Positions 54,957 through 61,883 of a DNA stretch of 64,000 nucleotides are shown in pieces. The stretch lies in contig JAEYCB010000012.1 of NCBI GenBank assembly GCA_023404345.1, forward strand, positions 7,688 to 71,687, given 5' to 3'. Position 1 is the first letter of the stretch. Every line of letters starts with the position of its first letter. The stretch comes from Bacillota bacterium. Its GTDB lineage: Bacteria > Bacillota > Clostridia > Christensenellales > Aristaeellaceae. A program made the translations under genes and the position numbers. Under the pieces are notes generated by a model. It saw nothing but the letters and a program-made list of their open reading frames with translations, ran no database searches and was not told the DNA's origin.

Positions 54957-54985
54957 ATTATACCCTTGGGGCAAATTTATTGTAA
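54957..54985 (-). promoter_or_regulatory. Promoter of the sugar ABC operon
   Basis: Minus-strand TTACAA (54980-54985), 17-bp spacer, TATAAT (54957-54962). Confidence 0.6.
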
Positions 54986-55017
54986 AGCATCAGATAGGGT
55001 ATGCTAAGCTTATGCTT
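54985..55017. promoter_or_regulatory. Candidate LysR operator region
   Basis: Inverted repeats AGCAT-N10-ATGCT (54986-55005) and a second ATGCTT (55012-55017) lie just upstream of the -35 of the divergent ABC operon, the usual site for a LysR activator. Confidence 0.35.
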
Positions 55018-55078
55018 GAATGTAAGGTGGGAGCGTGTTATCATCCTTATTGCCTTTCACCACGAGGAGGGATTTTTG

Positions 55079-55945
55079 ATGGAATTGTTGCAGTTGCGTT
55101 ATTTCTGCCGCGCTGCTGAAACTCAGAATTTTACCAAAACTGCCGCTGAATTTCTGGTGCCTGTTTCAAACATCTCCCAGACCATTCGGAAACTGGAAGG
55201 TGAACTGGAAGTCAAGCTTTTTGACCGTCACGGCAACAGCGTTACGTTAAATAAAAACGGCGCGCTTTTTTACTCCTACATATCCAAAGCAGTTGCTTCC
55301 ATTGAAGAAGCACGGCTTGTATTAAAGGAACGCACCGGGGATATGTCCGGAAAAATCAACATTCTTGCTCTTGCGAACCGCGATGTGGTTTCCCAGTGTA
55401 TCTCCCTCTTCCATCAGCTTTATCCACATATGGAGCTGACACTTGAAACCAGTCTGGAAAAAAAAGGTTTTCATTCGTTTGATCTGATTGTATCAGGTGA
55501 GGACAGCCGTCTGAATGACTATCAGAAAACGCTTTTATTGGACGATACGTTTATGATCGTAGTATCCTCAAAGAGTGAATATGTCCATCAACATGCCATG
55601 ACAAAGGAACAGCTGGAAAAAGAAGAGTTTATTACACTGGCAAAAAGCATCAGCTTTAACTCTGCTTTGCAGCGTCTGGGCGAGCAATTGGGGTTCACCC
55701 CCGCAATTATGATTGTCTGCGAAGACCCCTATTACATTATAAAGTATGTAGAGGTAGGGCTGGGCATTGCATATATTCCATCAAAGACATGGAAAAACCG
55801 CCTCAGTCCGGGGGTAAAGCTGCTTCCCGTGGCAGGGTTGTCCATCCAAAGACAGACCTATCTGTACCACAACCCCAGAGCAGCTCACAGCGAAGCATCC
55901 CGGCACTTTGCGAAAATGCTGATCAACTTATCCTCCGGACTGTAA
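55079..55945 (+). CDS. LysR-family transcriptional regulator
   Basis: 288 residues from the ATG at 55079 (GAGGAGGG, 55063-55070). The helix-turn-helix is LLQLRYFCRAAETQNFTKTA with VPVSNISQTIRKLEGELE; the ligand-binding domain follows (KINILALANRDVVSQC, YIIKYVEVGLGIAYIPS). It is divergent from the sugar ABC importer and esterase, its probable targets. Its last 18 bases overlap the 3' end of sigF on the other strand. Codon use is clearly more AT-rich than that of the sporulation genes beside it, which suggests recent arrival. Confidence 0.9.
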   Translation: MELLQLRYFCRAAETQNFTKTAAEFLVPVSNISQTIRKLEGELEVKLFDRHGNSVTLNKNGALFYSYISKAVASIEEARLVLKERTGDMSGKINILALANRDVVSQCISLFHQLYPHMELTLETSLEKKGFHSFDLIVSGEDSRLNDYQKTLLLDDTFMIVVSSKSEYVHQHAMTKEQLEKEEFITLAKSISFNSALQRLGEQLGFTPAIMIVCEDPYYIIKYVEVGLGIAYIPSKTWKNRLSPGVKLLPVAGLSIQRQTYLYHNPRAAHSEASRHFAKMLINLSSGL

Positions 55946-56614
55946 TGTTTCCGTCTTATCCGTGCAATCCAGCCCCTGCTTAAGCAGTTCCTTTCCCCTT
56001 CGCTCCCAACGCGAAATCTGGGGCTGACCCACACCGAAGCGTGCAGCCAAGTCGGCCTGCGACCATCCCTGTGCAAAACGCAGCCACAGCACCTGCGCAT
56101 AGGGAGTGGGCAGGCGTGTAAGCGCATCTTTCAGCAGCACCCAGTCTTCAAAGCTCTCCTGTGGTGCAAAGGCCGTTTGCACATCCAGTGCACCGTCCGC
56201 GCGGCGCATACGGTCACGAGCGGCCAGCATCTCCCCCAGCAGGGCAGGCTCTACGCCCACCTCCTGCGCCAGCTCACCCACCGTGGGTTCGCGGCCCTCA
56301 CGGGCATTCAGCCTTCCACGGGCACTTTCTACCGCTGTGAGTATACGCGCCTCGGCACGGGGCACATGCATGGGGCCCGCCCGACGGCACAGCTCGCGCA
56401 GCGCCCCCAGCACAAAGGGAATGGCATAGGTGGAGAAGCGCACGCCCCGGCGGGCATCAAAGCGGGCAGCAGCCCACAGAAGCGCTGCTTCAGCCTCGCC
56501 GATGAGTTCCTCACGAGGCACACCCCGCCCGAAAAAGCGCCGGGCGCAGTACACGGCCAGACCGTAATGTGCACGCTCCGGCCGTTCAGCCGATTTCGTC
56601 AAGCATTCGCTCAC
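55928..56614 (-). CDS. sigF: RNA polymerase sporulation sigma factor F
   Basis: 228 residues from a GTG, with GAGGTGGGG upstream; the start overlaps the end of spoIIAB by 29 bases. Region 2 is DELI-like (REELIGEAEAALLWAAARF, FSTYAIPFVLGALREL), region 3 EPTVGELAQEVGVEPALLGE, and region 4 SQADLAARFGVGQPQISRWERR. It directs forespore transcription early in sporulation and is held inactive by SpoIIAB. It is about 25 residues shorter than Bacillus SigF. Position in the spoIIA operon makes SigF more likely than SigG. Confidence 0.93.
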   Translation of the reverse strand: MSECLTKSAERPERAHYGLAVYCARRFFGRGVPREELIGEAEAALLWAAARFDARRGVRFSTYAIPFVLGALRELCRRAGPMHVPRAEARILTAVESARGRLNAREGREPTVGELAQEVGVEPALLGEMLAARDRMRRADGALDVQTAFAPQESFEDWVLLKDALTRLPTPYAQVLWLRFAQGWSQADLAARFGVGQPQISRWERRGKELLKQGLDCTDKTETLQSGG

Positions 56615-57056
56615 GGTGCAACCCCACCTCGCCGGTGATGTATTTGCGCATGGTGACGGTCGTGCCTCTGTCTACGGCACTGTCCACCTCCACCGCATCC
56701 ATGAAGGTCTGCATCACGCAAAAGCCCATGCCGCTGCGCTCCGCACCGTCACCGGTGGAGTAGAAGGGCTGCATGGCCTTTTCTACATCCGCGATGCCGC
56801 ATCCCTCGTCCCGGATGACCACGGTCAGAAGCCGCCGGTCGCCGTATTCTGCACTCATGCGCACCAGCCCATCCTCCCGGCCGCGGTATCCATGCACAAT
56901 GGCGTTAGTTACCGCTTCACTCACGGCAGTTTTGATATCTGCCATCTCCGGCAGCGTGGGATTGAGCTGCACAGCAAAGGCAGCGATGGCTACACGCGCG
57001 AACGCCTCATTCTGCGGCAGCGCGGAAAAGGTGAGTTCCATTTGATTTTGCATCAC
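56586..57056 (-). CDS. spoIIAB: Anti-sigma F factor, serine kinase
   Basis: 156 residues. GHKL-type ATP-binding kinase: N-box VSEAVTNAIVHGY, G1 box VIRDEGCGIADVEKAMQP and G2 box ERSGMGFCVMQTFMD. It binds SigF and phosphorylates SpoIIAA. ATGA overlap with spoIIAA (57053-57056) and a 29-base overlap with sigF indicate translational coupling across the operon. Confidence 0.95.
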   Translation of the reverse strand: MMQNQMELTFSALPQNEAFARVAIAAFAVQLNPTLPEMADIKTAVSEAVTNAIVHGYRGREDGLVRMSAEYGDRRLLTVVIRDEGCGIADVEKAMQPFYSTGDGAERSGMGFCVMQTFMDAVEVDSAVDRGTTVTMRKYITGEVGLHRERMLDEIG

Positions 57057-57379
57057 AGCCGTCCTCCCCTGATGTCATCCTCCACGCCGATCACCCGATC
57101 CAGCCCCGAAAGGCGGAACAGCTTTTCCACCGGCGGCCGCATGTGTTTAACACTCAAGCTGCCACCTCGCGCCTGCAGTGCGCGCAGCCTCCCCAGCAGC
57201 ACCCCGATTCCCGAGGAATCCATAAACGTCAGGTTTTCCAGGTCCAGCACCAGGTGCGTGACCGTCTGGTCCTCCAGCAGCTCGTCCAGTCTGCGGCGAA
57301 TCTGCGGGGCTGCAAAATGGTCCAGCTCTCCCGCGATGACCACCGTGACGGCGCTCCCGAGCGATTTTGCTCCAAGCAT
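57053..57379 (-). CDS. spoIIAA: Anti-anti-sigma factor
   Basis: 108 residues. STAS domain with the phosphorylated serine in LTFMDSSGIGVLLGRL (Ser near residue 57). The unphosphorylated form frees SigF by binding SpoIIAB in the forespore. GGAGGATGAG precedes the ATG at 57379. First gene of the spoIIA operon, behind a sigma-H-like promoter. Confidence 0.95.
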   Translation of the reverse strand: MLGAKSLGSAVTVVIAGELDHFAAPQIRRRLDELLEDQTVTHLVLDLENLTFMDSSGIGVLLGRLRALQARGGSLSVKHMRPPVEKLFRLSGLDRVIGVEDDIRGGRL

Positions 57380-57414
57380 GGCTCATCCTCCGTTCCGGTC
57401 GTTTCGCATGTAGG

Positions 57415-57441
57415 ATTCGTGTATTGTCACAGATATCCTTT
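57415..57441 (-). promoter_or_regulatory. Sigma-H-like promoter of the spoIIA operon
   Basis: Minus-strand AAAGGATAT (57433-57441), 13-base gap, CGAAT (57415-57419), close to the known sigma-H pattern RWAGGAxxT-N14-HGAAT, about 36 bases upstream of spoIIAA. No sigma-A promoter is seen there. Confidence 0.7.
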
Positions 57442-57488
57442 GACGAATTTCGTCTACTTATGCAGTCCGGCACATTTTTCCGGCAACA

Positions 57489-57518
57489 CAAAAAACGACG
57501 CAGGCGAAAATCGCCCGC
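57489..57518 (-). terminator. Terminator of the hydrolase/phosphoesterase operon
   Basis: 8-bp stem with one G-U pair (57500-57507 with 57511-57518), AAA/TTT loop, followed on the minus strand by a six-T run. Confidence 0.75.
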
Positions 57519-57533
57519 GCCTCCAAAGATTGC

Positions 57534-58214
57534 TTATGCCAACAAAAACGTCTCCACTGCCCGGCCAAACCCCTCCGGGTTGGTCCGTGCGATGAAATGA
57601 TCGCCTGGAATGATCTCAAGCCGCGCGTTGGGAAGGCTGTCACAGATCAGGCGGGTATGCTTCTCCCGAATCATGTCATTGGTTCCGGCAATCACCAGCG
57701 TGCGTGCGGTGATACGGCGCAGCTCCGAGGGACGGATGCAGGATTCGCGCACCATCAGGCGCAGCAGCTCTGCCTTACGTGCGGCCTCAGGGCTGAAGCG
57801 TGCCACCACCGCAGCCACACCATAGCCCAATACGATAGGAATCTGGACAGAAAGCTTCACGCCCGAGGGGAACAAATTAGCGCCATTGAGAATCAGCCGG
57901 TCCACCCGCTGCGGGTGCTCAAGCGCAAAGGTGAGGGCGATGTTTCCCCCATCGGAAAAGCCAAGCAAATTGGCTCTTGCGATGCCTTGTTCATCCAGAA
58001 AATCCTTCAGATCCTGCGCAAACTGACGGATGGTGAAGGGAGCATGTCCCCTTGGCGATTTGCCATGTCCCCGCGTATCCAGCGCGATGACGCGGAAGTG
58101 CCGGGCCAGCCCGGCGATGTGCGGAGCAAAGTAAGTGCTGTCCTCGCCATTACCGTGCAGCAGGACCAACGGGGCACCATTGCCCGCCTCGGTAAAAGAA
58201 AGCCTGATATCCAT
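57534..58214 (-). CDS. Alpha/beta hydrolase
   Basis: 226 residues. LVLLHGNGEDS (oxyanion), LDTRGHGKSPRG, nucleophile elbow LGFSDGGNIALTF (Ser near 97), acid IAGTNDMIRE and the histidine PGDHFIART. The GFSDGG variant is common in small bacterial hydrolases related to carboxylesterases and C-C hydrolases. The substrate is unknown. AAGAGGAG lies before the ATG, 10 bases after the phosphoesterase gene, so both are read from one promoter. Confidence 0.9.
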   Translation of the reverse strand: MDIRLSFTEAGNGAPLVLLHGNGEDSTYFAPHIAGLARHFRVIALDTRGHGKSPRGHAPFTIRQFAQDLKDFLDEQGIARANLLGFSDGGNIALTFALEHPQRVDRLILNGANLFPSGVKLSVQIPIVLGYGVAAVVARFSPEAARKAELLRLMVRESCIRPSELRRITARTLVIAGTNDMIREKHTRLICDSLPNARLEIIPGDHFIARTNPEGFGRAVETFLLA

Positions 58215-58224
58215 GACGCTCCTC

Positions 58225-59307
58225 TTACTGAATGGTGGCCGTAAACTTGATCAACGTTACATTGGGGCTATTGAACAGCCTGCCTTTGAGGGGATGTTCC
58301 TCGCTTGGTCCCAGGCCACCCGAAATATGCTGATTGATACTGTTGACTCGCTGCATGCCCACCAGCCCGTCGTCCGGAGGAAGCCATCCCATATCCGGTA
58401 CATACGGCGCACCCGCACCCGGCACACGCCACTGTCCGCCGCAGTAATGTCCCGCCAATAGCAGATTGATGGTGCGGAAGCTGAAAACCTGTTCTTCATC
58501 CGCCCATTCCAGACTTGTTCGGATGTAATCCTGAATCAGCGGCACATGGGTTACAGCAATCTGCAAATCAGTGGAGAGCATTTGCTGCTGTGCGGTTACA
58601 GCACGCTCCATAGCGTCCAGGCGATAGCACAGCGCACGATAGCTGGCGCCGCCCTCCGCCTCGTACTGCTGCCCCAGCGCTTCCATATCTCCTTTTTGCT
58701 TGGTGAGGCTTTTGACCATGCCAGCGGCATCCACATCATAGAGGTATTCTGGCACAAACCATATGCCGCGTTTACCCACCTCCTGCCGTACAGGCGCATC
58801 CAGATAGACGGCTCCTTCCTTTTGTGCGGCAAGCACCCAGTCGGCAAGCACTTCCGGCGTGCCTCTTGGGGTAGATACCACAGGTTCCGGGTCATCATCG
58901 CCTGCCACAAAATAAACCGGAGCCTGGGGATTGATCTGCTTTAGGGTATGAATCAGCGTAAGCATGGGCTCATAATTACCGTCGCTGCCCACCATATCGC
59001 CGGTCATCACTACCGCCTGAAATGTTTTTCCTTTGAGGAGAGACTGCCACAACTCCATATCACTGCCAAGAGGCCTGGCATGCAGGTCGCTTATGTGCAG
59101 CACGGTAAAGCCTTCGAAGGTCTTATCCATTCCCATGACGGAAACGCGTTCCTCCAGCAGCGCCACATGGCTGTTAACCGACTGATTGAGCAAAAGCGCA
59201 GCCAGCACTACCGCCAGCATCATGCCCAGCACCGTAAGCAGACAGCCCCCTCTGCCGGTTTTCTGCTTTTCGGGGGCAAAGATATAGTTGCTCTTTCGTT
59301 TTCCCAT
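58225..59307 (-). CDS. Membrane-anchored calcineurin-like phosphoesterase with altered metal motifs
   Basis: 360 residues from the ATG at 59307 (GGGGGTG upstream; an ATG at 59325 is less well placed). A membrane anchor (about 23-46) precedes the metallophosphoesterase domain. DLHARPLG (DxH) and VVMTGDMVGSDGN are intact. The usual GNHD motif reads GDDDPE and the usual GHTH reads GHYCGG, while AVTHVPL keeps its His. Two of five metal-ligand motifs are therefore changed, so metal binding or activity may differ or be lost. The catalytic domain should face outward. Confidence 0.85.
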   Translation of the reverse strand: MGKRKSNYIFAPEKQKTGRGGCLLTVLGMMLAVVLAALLLNQSVNSHVALLEERVSVMGMDKTFEGFTVLHISDLHARPLGSDMELWQSLLKGKTFQAVVMTGDMVGSDGNYEPMLTLIHTLKQINPQAPVYFVAGDDDPEPVVSTPRGTPEVLADWVLAAQKEGAVYLDAPVRQEVGKRGIWFVPEYLYDVDAAGMVKSLTKQKGDMEALGQQYEAEGGASYRALCYRLDAMERAVTAQQQMLSTDLQIAVTHVPLIQDYIRTSLEWADEEQVFSFRTINLLLAGHYCGGQWRVPGAGAPYVPDMGWLPPDDGLVGMQRVNSINQHISGGLGPSEEHPLKGRLFNSPNVTLIKFTATIQ

Positions 59308-59336
59308 TCCATTCACCCCCAACATGTTGTAGTACC

Positions 59337-59365
59337 ATGATAAGGGGAGCCACCGGGCAAGTCAA
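59337..59365 (-). promoter_or_regulatory. Promoter of the phosphoesterase/hydrolase operon
   Basis: Minus-strand TTGACT (59360-59365), 17-bp spacer, TATCAT (59337-59342). Confidence 0.65.
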
Positions 59366-59589
59366 CGACCTCTTTCTAAGAAAAGCATTACGCTTTTTGC
59401 GTAGAAGCGCGCACTTTCGGCACAAATCCGATATAACCGGTCACAGATGTTTTACACTTGTAAACGGTCCGCACCGGGCAGCTCTCCTTCCATGATTTAA
59501 CGCACACCAGCATATAAATAATCCCATTGTTTCCACTCAGATTTGTAAAAATACGCTGATAACCCGACGCAAAAAATATTTTTTTGCGG

Positions 59590-59616
59590 TTGACAAAAAA
59601 ATTTTTTGCATATAAT
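59590..59616 (+). promoter_or_regulatory. Promoter and candidate operator of marR
   Basis: TTGACA (59590-59595) and TATAAT (59611-59616), spacer only 15 bp. Direct repeats TTGCATATAA straddle the likely start site, 27 bases apart, with a short CAACTGTTG palindrome (59628-59636) between. Confidence 0.5.
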
Positions 59617-59667
59617 GTTTGACGTACAACTGTTGCATATAAAACATTTTAAATTATGGAGGCGCCA

Positions 59668-60096
59668 ATGCAGCGGAAAATAGGAATTGACATCCACCGA
59701 CTGGACAACCGCATTCGCCGCTGCGTGCAGAGAACTGCCACGCAGCATGAAATGGAGGCCGTCAGCGGTACCAACGGCCGCATCATCCGCTTTATAAGTG
59801 AGCATATGGACCGCGATGTATATCAAAAGGATCTGGAAAGCGAATTTGGCATCACCCGTTCCACCGCGTCGCGTGTATTGCAGCTGATGGAGCAAAAAGG
59901 GCTGGTAGAGCGGCAAAGCGTCCCGCACGACGCACGGTTGAAAAAGCTGGTGCTGACGGAGCGTTCGCGCAGGCTGATGCAGGAAATGTGTCAGACAGGT
60001 ATGACCATAGATGCCAAGCTGCTGCGAGGGTTTTCACCCGAGGAGGTACAGACGCTCTACGGATTTTTGGACCGCATGTTTCAAAACCTGGAATAG
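59668..60096 (+). CDS. MarR-family transcriptional regulator
   Basis: 142 residues from the ATG at 59668, five bases after GGAGG. Winged helix: LESEFGITRSTASRVLQLME and QKGLVERQSVPHDARLKKLVLT. The dimerisation helices are at both ends. It is transcribed with two ABC exporter genes starting 38 bases later and most likely represses the operon until the exported drug or metabolite binds. Confidence 0.93.
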   Translation: MQRKIGIDIHRLDNRIRRCVQRTATQHEMEAVSGTNGRIIRFISEHMDRDVYQKDLESEFGITRSTASRVLQLMEQKGLVERQSVPHDARLKKLVLTERSRRLMQEMCQTGMTIDAKLLRGFSPEEVQTLYGFLDRMFQNLE

Positions 60097-60134
60097 CGGC
60101 GCTTCCGGATCATTTCAAATGAGGAGGGTAAGCA

Positions 60135-61883
60135 ATGGTAAAACGCCTGATGAAAAGCATTCGGGAATACAAGGTTGCATCCATCAAAGCACCGATTTAT
60201 GTATCCCTTGAGGTGGTCATGGAAGTGGTAATCCCGCTGATCATGGCGGACCTCATCGATCAAGGTATCAATGGCGGCAACATGCCCTACATTCTAAAAA
60301 CAGGTCTGATTCTGGTTTTGGCGGCCCTGATGTCGCTGTGTTTCGGCGCGCTGGCGGGCAAATATGCCGCCATGGCCTCAGCCGGCTTTGCCAAAAATCT
60401 GCGCAAGGATATGTACAGCCATGTGCAGGACTATTCCTTTTCCAACATCGATAAGTTCTCCACCGGAGGTTTGGTCACACGCCTGACCACCGATGTGAGC
60501 AACGTGCAAAACGCCTATCAGATGGTGATCCGCATTGCAGTGCGCGCGCCGTTTATGCTGATTTTCTCGCTGGCCGCCTCCATCTGTATCGACTGGCAGC
60601 TATCGGTGATCTTCCTTGCCTTCATCCCTGTTCTGGGGGTAGGGCTGTACTTGGTAGCCAGCCACGCACATCCTATTTTTGAACGCGTATTTAAGCTTTA
60701 CGACCGCCTCAACGGTGTAGTAGGGGAGAACCTGCGTGGCATTCGTGTGGTCAAGTCCTTTGTGCGCGAGGCTCATGAAGAGGAGAAGTTTGGCGCCATT
60801 TCGCGCGATATCTATCAGGATTTCTCACGTGCCGAGCGTATTCTGGCCTTCAATATGCCTCTGATGCAATTTTCCGTATATGGCTGCATGCTGCTGATCA
60901 GCTGGTTTGGCGCGCAGGCGGTGGTGGCTTGCGGCGGCGATGCAGCGCTTGGCCTGTCCACAGGTGAACTGACCAGCTTGTTCACCTACACCATGCAGAT
61001 TCTTTCCAGCCTGATGATGCTGAGCATAGTGTTTGTGATGATCGTCATCTCCCGTGCCTCCATGGAGCGCATCGACGAGGTGCTGCAGGAGCCCAGCGCC
61101 ATCGTCTCTCCCGAAAACGCGGTAACGGAAGTGGCCGATGGCTCCATCGTCTTTGGCAATGTAACCTTCCGCTATAATGCCAAGGCTGAAAAGCCGGTGC
61201 TGGATCATGTAAACCTGAATATTTCCTCTGGCCAGACGGTAGGCATTCTGGGCGGCACGGGTTCGTCCAAATCAAGTCTGGTTCAGCTGATCCCGCGCCT
61301 GTATGATGTAAGCGAAGGCAGCGTATCCGTAGGCGGCGTGGACGTACGCCGCTATGATCTGCAAACCCTGCGCGATGCAGTCGCCTTTGTATTGCAGAAA
61401 AACGAGCTTTTCTCCGGCACCATCAAGGACAACCTGCGCTGGGGTAACGAGCACGCCACCGATGAAGAAATGATCCACGCCTGCAAGCTTGCGCAGGCCG
61501 ACGGCTTCATCCAGTCCTTCCCTGACGGGTACGATACCTACATCGAGCAGGGCGGCACCAACGTTTCCGGCGGCCAGAAACAGCGTCTGTGCATTGCCCG
61601 CGCGCTTTTGAAAAATCCCAAGGTGCTGATTCTGGACGACTCCACCAGCGCCGTGGACACCGCTACTGACGCGCTGATCCGGCAGGCTTTCCGCGAGGAA
61701 ATTCCCAATGTGACAAAAATCATCATTGCCCAGCGCGTAGCCAGCGTGATGGATGCAGATCAGATTCTGGTGCTGGATGAGGGACGGCTGGCAGACCTGG
61801 GCACGCATGATGAGCTAATGAGCCGCAGTCCCATTTACCGTGAAGTATATGAATCCCAAATGAAGGGAGGCGATGAGGAATGA
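60135..61883 (+). CDS. ABC exporter half-transporter 1 (degenerate catalytic site type)
   Basis: 582 residues, GAGGAGGG before the ATG. An N-terminal six-helix exporter domain (about 15-310) is followed by the ATPase domain: Walker A LGGTGSSKSSLVQLIPRLYD, signature VSGGQKQRL, Walker B VLILDDSTSAVDT. Asp replaces the catalytic Glu after Walker B, as in EfrA/BmrC-like subunits whose site is noncanonical. It pairs with the next gene product to form a heterodimeric multidrug or lipid exporter. Confidence 0.93.
   Translation: MVKRLMKSIREYKVASIKAPIYVSLEVVMEVVIPLIMADLIDQGINGGNMPYILKTGLILVLAALMSLCFGALAGKYAAMASAGFAKNLRKDMYSHVQDYSFSNIDKFSTGGLVTRLTTDVSNVQNAYQMVIRIAVRAPFMLIFSLAASICIDWQLSVIFLAFIPVLGVGLYLVASHAHPIFERVFKLYDRLNGVVGENLRGIRVVKSFVREAHEEEKFGAISRDIYQDFSRAERILAFNMPLMQFSVYGCMLLISWFGAQAVVACGGDAALGLSTGELTSLFTYTMQILSSLMMLSIVFVMIVISRASMERIDEVLQEPSAIVSPENAVTEVADGSIVFGNVTFRYNAKAEKPVLDHVNLNISSGQTVGILGGTGSSKSSLVQLIPRLYDVSEGSVSVGGVDVRRYDLQTLRDAVAFVLQKNELFSGTIKDNLRWGNEHATDEEMIHACKLAQADGFIQSFPDGYDTYIEQGGTNVSGGQKQRLCIARALLKNPKVLILDDSTSAVDTATDALIRQAFREEIPNVTKIIIAQRVASVMDADQILVLDEGRLADLGTHDELMSRSPIYREVYESQMKGGDEE

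Larger units (their letters stand above)
59308..59667. other. 360-base divergent intergenic region
   Basis: It carries promoters for both flanking units, an AT-rich stretch from 59560 to 59655, and a repeated TTGCATATAA (59606-59615 and 59633-59642) that may be the MarR binding site. No gene is visible in it. Confidence 0.5.

Noticed and set aside
59497..59928. 143-codon minus-strand frame overlapping marR
   Set aside because: Overlaps a well-supported MarR gene and its promoter; no family features.
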